A stretch of DNA of 64,000 nt from Sporosarcina sp. 6E9 (GTDB taxonomy: Bacteria > Bacillota > Bacilli > Bacillales_A > Planococcaceae), in contig NZ_JAGEMN010000001.1 in the NCBI RefSeq assembly GCF_017921835.1, positions 62,001 through 126,000 on the forward strand. Reading direction: 5' to 3'. The notes beneath the pieces were generated by a model. The model was given only the letters and a program-made list of their open reading frames with translations. It was not told the DNA's origin and did no database searches. How positions within the stretch are numbered: position 1 is the stretch's first letter; every line of letters begins with the position of its first letter. Positions 60,395-64,000 of this stretch are shown here, piece after piece. The translations under genes and the position numbers were made by a program.

Positions 60395-60925
60395 ATGAAC
60401 AAAAAATATATTGGGGTGTTAGCTATAGGAGAAGTATCTGAAAAGACTTTGAAGAAAATAGAGAAGGATATTTCACAAAATGACTTGGGGAAAGCGAGAG
60501 ATAGACTACACGGGTTAATATTAACCTAACCCAATGAATTAGAACTTCGGAAAAGATTAGGAGATATTTATTCAGCGTTAAGATATCCTTCAAGGGCTGG
60601 ATTGTACTGGTATTTAGAACAGAACAAGACACCAGAAATGAGGTTAGCATGCATTGATTTTGAAAAATCTATGGGGAACGATCCAATAAGAATAGCTAGA
60701 GCCCTGAAATTTAAAGGTGATTGTGAAGTCATCAAAGATCAGGAGTTACGTCTATTAATATTGCAGATACAAAACAAATCCGAAATAGATTTGTTTGAAG
60801 AAGCTGAGGTATATGAAGAGACGTGGGTAGGTAAATTGGAACTGTTGGGAATTATATTGGTTATTACTATAACCCTTTTCTTTACATTTTTCGGCGTGTA
60901 CCAATTCACAAAATGGATTCTTTAA
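60395..60925 (+). pseudogene. DUF6584-like protein with premature stop
   Basis: One reading frame from ATG 60395 (GAGGATG upstream) to 60925, interrupted only by TAA at 60527-60529. Before the stop: TLKKIEKDISQNDLGKARDRLHGLI. After it, directly in frame: NELELRKRLGDIYSALRYPSRAGLYWYL and a C-terminal helix GIILVITITLFFTFF. The halves are the two parts of a ~176-aa protein of the DUF6584 type, where HGLI..P..L.LR is continuous. A single TAT/TAC to TAA change explains it. Readthrough or sequencing error are alternatives. Confidence 0.75.
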
Positions 60926-61019
60926 TTTAAAAATTAAAGAATGGATTGCAGAACTACTTCCTGGAGGAAATCTAGTTTCAGAGCATAATTGCAATCACCT
61001 CTGGAAGGCATTCTTGGAT

Positions 61020-61068
61020 AAACGGGTGATAGATTGTTGCACAAATTTAATGCCATTAACGGGATAAA
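61020..61068. repeat. Dispersed 51-bp intergenic element, copy 3 (inverted)
   Basis: AAACGGGTGATAGATTGTTG, then CACAAATTTAATGCCATTAACGGG-type sequence: the reverse complement of 403-453 and 788-838 with a few differences. It lies between the DUF6584 remnant and the 54-aa peptide. Confidence 0.75.
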
Positions 61069-61103
61069 TTATTTAATAATGTATGTAAAGGAGTAGATAA
61101 CTT

Positions 61104-61268
61104 ATGAAGATAAATTGGACTTTGTTTTTATCATATCTTTTTGTGTGGATAGTGGTTGGTATAGTGATATTTGATAATGTAATTCCTATGATTATTTTTA
61201 TAATCTGTGGAGGAGCATGCGGTGGTTTTATACTTGCTACTAAAAAGAAAATAAAGTTTTACAATTAA
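61104..61268 (+). CDS. 54-aa two-TM peptide
   Basis: ATG 61104 after AAAGGAGTAG. Two hydrophobic segments (WTLFLSYLFVWIVVGIVIF and IPMIIFIICGGACGGFIL), then a basic tail TKKKIKFYN. Function unknown. It is flanked by two copies of the dispersed repeat family, arguing for an accessory gene. Confidence 0.55.
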   Translation: MKINWTLFLSYLFVWIVVGIVIFDNVIPMIIFIICGGACGGFILATKKKIKFYN

Positions 61269-61283
61269 ACTATTAAACAAATG

Positions 61284-61316
61284 GGTGCGATTGCGTCTAT
61301 ATCGCAATCGGGCCAT
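61284..61316. repeat. Short relative of the dispersed repeat, hairpin-forming
   Basis: GGGTGCGATTGCG, TCTATA, TCGCAATCGGGCC. The inner GCGATTGCG/CGCAATCG arms pair; the outer GGGTGC/GGGCC correspond to the ends of the 51-bp element with the middle removed. It could also terminate the 54-aa gene. Confidence 0.55.
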
Positions 61317-61371
61317 TTTGTTTAGATTTAACTCTCGAAGTAGTGAATTTTTAAAAAAGGAGGGATTAATA

Positions 61372-61563
61372 ATGAATAAATATCGTGGTTATGCAATGAT
61401 AAGTGGATTTTTAGGAGCATTTCTAATTGCGACTGGTATGATGTTGAAAAATATTGTTACTTACTCACCATCAATAGGTTTGATAGGTGGAGCCGTATTG
61501 TTTTTTGCTGCTACTTATTTCGCTATAAAATCAAATAAACGTAGTGTGGAAATGACTTCTTAA
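61372..61563 (+). CDS. 63-aa two-TM peptide
   Basis: ATG 61372, eight bases after AAAGGAGGG. Two helices, ISGFLGAFLIATGMMLK and IGLIGGAVLFFAATYFAI, with a basic/polar C-terminus SNKRSVEMTS. Function unknown. Next to the dispersed repeat. Confidence 0.6.
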   Translation: MNKYRGYAMISGFLGAFLIATGMMLKNIVTYSPSIGLIGGAVLFFAATYFAIKSNKRSVEMTS

Positions 61564-61728
61564 TATTTAATAAACTATCTTTGGACTTCTACAAATGGGT
61601 GTGATTTTTTAAGACTATTCCATTAACGGATGCAAGAGTATTTTTTCATCCTCCTTCCCATTCATTGAATCTTTTTCTCATTCCAACCGTAATAAAGGTA
61701 GAGAGTTTTACTCGAGGAGGGTCATTTT

Positions 61729-62226
61729 ATGTATACACCTATTGAAGAACCATCAAAACGGTTATCGAAAGAAATCATTCCTTCGATGAGATGGGGCGCT
61801 TTGATCAGCGTTGCCGTCGAATTTGTCATCGCAGGGATTCTATATGGAGTCAGTATCTATTTTGCATGGCCGGACTGGGTCAACTGGATTCTCCTATTTG
61901 TGGCTGTCGTAATTGTAGCCGGCGCTATTTGGTCGATTGGATTACGACCGTTTTTTGTGTTTAAAAACACGCGTTATGAAGTGAGTGAAGAATTTTTGCA
62001 ATTAAAATCGGGCGCATTCCACGAAGTTTATGAGCTGGTTCCGATGACGAAGATCCAGGCGGTTTCAACGCATCAAGGCCCCATTTTACGGAGATTTAAC
62101 TTATATTCGATTGCTATCGAAACGATGGGATCCTCTCACGCCATTGCAGGGTTGCCCAAACAAGTAGCGATTGACGTAAGAAACCAGATTGCACATCTGG
62201 CGAAAATTCGGGAGGTGGATGAATAA
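61729..62226 (+). CDS. ydbS: PH-domain (bPH2) membrane protein, YdbS-like
   Basis: A 165-residue protein with two transmembrane helices (~27-48 and 52-72), followed by a bacterial PH domain (NTRYEVSEEFLQLKSGAFHEVYELVPMTKIQAVSTHQGPILRRF). YdbS/YdbT pairs are conserved in Bacillales and linked to resistance to certain antimicrobial peptides; the mechanism is unsettled. GAGGAGGG ribosome binding site; the stop overlaps the next start by one base. Confidence 0.85.
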   Translation: MYTPIEEPSKRLSKEIIPSMRWGALISVAVEFVIAGILYGVSIYFAWPDWVNWILLFVAVVIVAGAIWSIGLRPFFVFKNTRYEVSEEFLQLKSGAFHEVYELVPMTKIQAVSTHQGPILRRFNLYSIAIETMGSSHAIAGLPKQVAIDVRNQIAHLAKIREVDE

Positions 62227-63710
62227 TGGAATTTAAACGTTATCATCCATTGACAATCCTTTTTGACATATACGGATTTGTCAAAAACGTGGCTTTTTTC
62301 GCATTGATATTATTCGTTTTTAATTATGGTTCGGAATCAATGCTAATCCGTATTGGACGCTGGGCTTTCTTATTCGGGGCCATTTTGACGCTTGTTTCAT
62401 TACTGATGAAATGGTTCTCTAACCGATATGCTGCGGATGAACAGGCATTTCATTTGAAAGCGGGCATTTTCCAAAAGACGGAACGCATCGTTTATTATGA
62501 AAAGGTTCAAAATGTCCAACGACGCACATCGTTTTTACATAAGATTTTCCGTATGACATCGATTTCTTTCCAGACTGGTGCAACCGGGGTGGATGCTAAA
62601 GTTGAATTTAAAGCAGTGACACAACAAGAAGCTGATCGATTGGAATTGTTAGTAAAAGAAGCAGGTTCTAAACCAATTGAAGTTCCAGATACGGATGCTC
62701 ATATAGTGGAAGTGGATAAAGAAGAAGTGCAAAGAGTCATCCATTTCACACCTACACGTATAGATGTCGTTAAAGCGTCTTTCACTTCCCTCAGTTTTTT
62801 GTTCCTGATTGTCATTGTCGCATCTGCCTTTTCTAAAATTAGCGCATTATTTGACGTTGAAGAAGCTGTAGAGGGATGGGTCTTATCCTTATTGACCTCT
62901 GGGTGGATCATTGCTGGTATTGCAACGGTTTTAATCATCTTGTCTTTCACAATCGGCTATATCCGGACATTCATCACATATGGTAAGTATGAAATCGCCT
63001 CGGATGATACACGGATTTACATTTCCAAAGGTGTTTTGGATGAGTCCGCTTTTTCGATACTGAAGAAACGTGTTCAAGGGATTGAAATCTCACAGTCGTT
63101 TATGAAACGGCTACTTGGGTTAGCGGAAGTGAAACTGATCAGCGCTGGTAGTCTTGGGAGTGACGAAGATGAAGTGAGTACACTCTATCCTTTCCTGCCG
63201 GTAAAACGTGCGTATTCAATGATTGAGGAAATGCTGCCGGACTACGAAGTGAGTACTGATATAAAACAACTTCCACGCAAATCATTATTTGTGAGAATCG
63301 TGAAGCCGTATTGGTTCTGGCTCATTGTAACCGCAGCGCTTACGTATTTCCGGAATGACCTATTTGAAAAACCAAATCTATGGTGGATCATTTCGATTAG
63401 TTTTCTCGCAGCGCTCGTCCTTGCACGTATCGTAAACTATTGGAACACATCTTATGCAATAACGGACCGTTTCATCCAAGTAAGTGAAGGTACGTTAGGA
63501 AAGACCACATACTTGACGCGTCGCGATAAGATCATCGAAGTGTCCGTTAAACGGACGAAATTGCAGCAATGGACAGGACTCGCGACAATCGGGCTCGTCA
63601 ACCGCGCGCAACCTGTACGACATGAAAGTTTGCCCGATGTGACTGTCGAGGAAGCGAGCCGATTTTACCACTGGTATGTGTTAAGGGCAGAAGAAGTTCA
63701 GTTGGAATAA
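62226..63710 (+). CDS. ydbT: PH-domain membrane protein, YdbT-like
   Basis: A 494-residue protein with three pairs of hydrophobic segments (~15-60, 190-245 and 355-395), each followed by a bPH2 domain: AFHLKAGIFQKTERIVYYEKVQNVQ, RIYISKGVLDESAFSILKKRV with VQGIEISQSFMKRLLGLAEV, and FIQVSEGTLGKTTYLTRRDKIIEV. It works with YdbS as a membrane complex. Translationally coupled to it; no terminator was noticed before the small gene that follows. Confidence 0.88.
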   Translation: MEFKRYHPLTILFDIYGFVKNVAFFALILFVFNYGSESMLIRIGRWAFLFGAILTLVSLLMKWFSNRYAADEQAFHLKAGIFQKTERIVYYEKVQNVQRRTSFLHKIFRMTSISFQTGATGVDAKVEFKAVTQQEADRLELLVKEAGSKPIEVPDTDAHIVEVDKEEVQRVIHFTPTRIDVVKASFTSLSFLFLIVIVASAFSKISALFDVEEAVEGWVLSLLTSGWIIAGIATVLIILSFTIGYIRTFITYGKYEIASDDTRIYISKGVLDESAFSILKKRVQGIEISQSFMKRLLGLAEVKLISAGSLGSDEDEVSTLYPFLPVKRAYSMIEEMLPDYEVSTDIKQLPRKSLFVRIVKPYWFWLIVTAALTYFRNDLFEKPNLWWIISISFLAALVLARIVNYWNTSYAITDRFIQVSEGTLGKTTYLTRRDKIIEVSVKRTKLQQWTGLATIGLVNRAQPVRHESLPDVTVEEASRFYHWYVLRAEEVQLE

Positions 63711-63741
63711 GTACGTAAAGGGACATTTAAAGGCGAAAGGG

Positions 63742-63978
63742 ATGTATGTTTTGTTAAATGTTTTCTTGGGATTAATAATTTTCATATCACTTATTTTTCT
63801 GTTTCTCGGGCTAAAGAGAAAGTCCAGATTAACTATATTTTTTGGCGCTATTGCTTTTATTGCGCCCTTACTTTATTTTGGTTTCAGAAATTGGATAATT
63901 TTGTTGCCATTAGTTCCCGTAATATCATTTGTAGTTTCGGATTTAATAATTAAAAATAGGAATTCTGCTCAATTATAG
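63742..63978 (+). CDS. 78-aa three-TM membrane protein
   Basis: Mostly hydrophobic with three helices (residues ~2-22, 28-46 and 50-68). The ATG at 63742 follows GGCGAAAGGG closely; a TTG a few codons in would have better spacing. Only 31 bases after the YdbT gene, so it may belong to the same operon. Family unknown. Confidence 0.55.
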   Translation: MYVLLNVFLGLIIFISLIFLFLGLKRKSRLTIFFGAIAFIAPLLYFGFRNWIILLPLVPVISFVVSDLIIKNRNSAQL

Positions 63979-64000
63979 CGGGTATTGCTTTAGAAATTCG

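Overview
The window reads as chromosomal DNA of a low-to-moderate-GC, endospore-forming Bacillota. Strong AGGAGG ribosome binding sites, frequent TTG starts, two complete gerA-type spore germination operons, Bacillus-type lipoproteins and a CcpA-type cre site point to Bacillales. The gene mix and the style of the intergenic repeats suggest Planococcaceae (Sporosarcina-like); that placement is inference. I saw no rRNA, tRNA, CRISPR array, prophage or intact insertion sequence.

Layout. 0-5 kb: small membrane and zinc-ribbon proteins, an ArsR/SRPBCC pair with operators on its promoter, proline dehydrogenase, and a SMI1/KNR4-type protein. 5-12 kb: M17 leucyl aminopeptidase, a TRM11-like RNA methyltransferase, and a YndJ/DUF4166/DoxX-like cluster. 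12-23.5 kb: two oppositely oriented gerA operons enclosing an alpha/beta hydrolase, an MBL-fold hydrolase, a class I glutamine amidotransferase-like hydrolase and an M19 dipeptidase. 23.7-27 kb: a surface MsrAB plus thioredoxin-like lipoprotein pair, and a ComEC-type MBL/HhH lipoprotein with its DUF3006 partner. 27-38 kb: gabD-like dehydrogenase and a quinone oxidoreductase, a BCCT carrier, yvlD, and a DctS/DctR-type two-component system beside a DASS dicarboxylate symporter. 39-48 kb: a VWA lipoprotein, then a catabolic unit of patA (divergent) and TRAP transporter, cupin, FadR-like GntR regulator and RocB-like peptidase. 48-61 kb: accessory DNA with broken genes, many 25-63 aa membrane peptides, a TetR/MATE pair, an ohr/gpx/ohrR operon and a CodA-like deaminase. 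61.7-63.7 kb: ydbS/ydbT-like PH-domain pair.

The most unusual signal is non-coding. Six intergenic arrays (6.8, 15.7, 23.55, 29.5, 31.0 and 45.3 kb) consist of degenerate short cores repeated at almost exactly 21 bp, or two helical turns. Pitch is kept far better than sequence, and different arrays use different cores. They sit between convergent, divergent and co-directional genes and inside one likely operon. A second, unrelated 51-bp dispersed element with inverted ends occurs near both ends of the window.

Other points of interest are a gerA-type gene whose only well-placed start codon is ATC; three 13-bp sites of the form GTnnACnGTATAC around the GntR/TRAP/patA locus, two of them at promoters; and a cluster of decaying genes (a NUDIX hydrolase, a DUF6584 protein, an Rpn-type nuclease and a small unknown protein).
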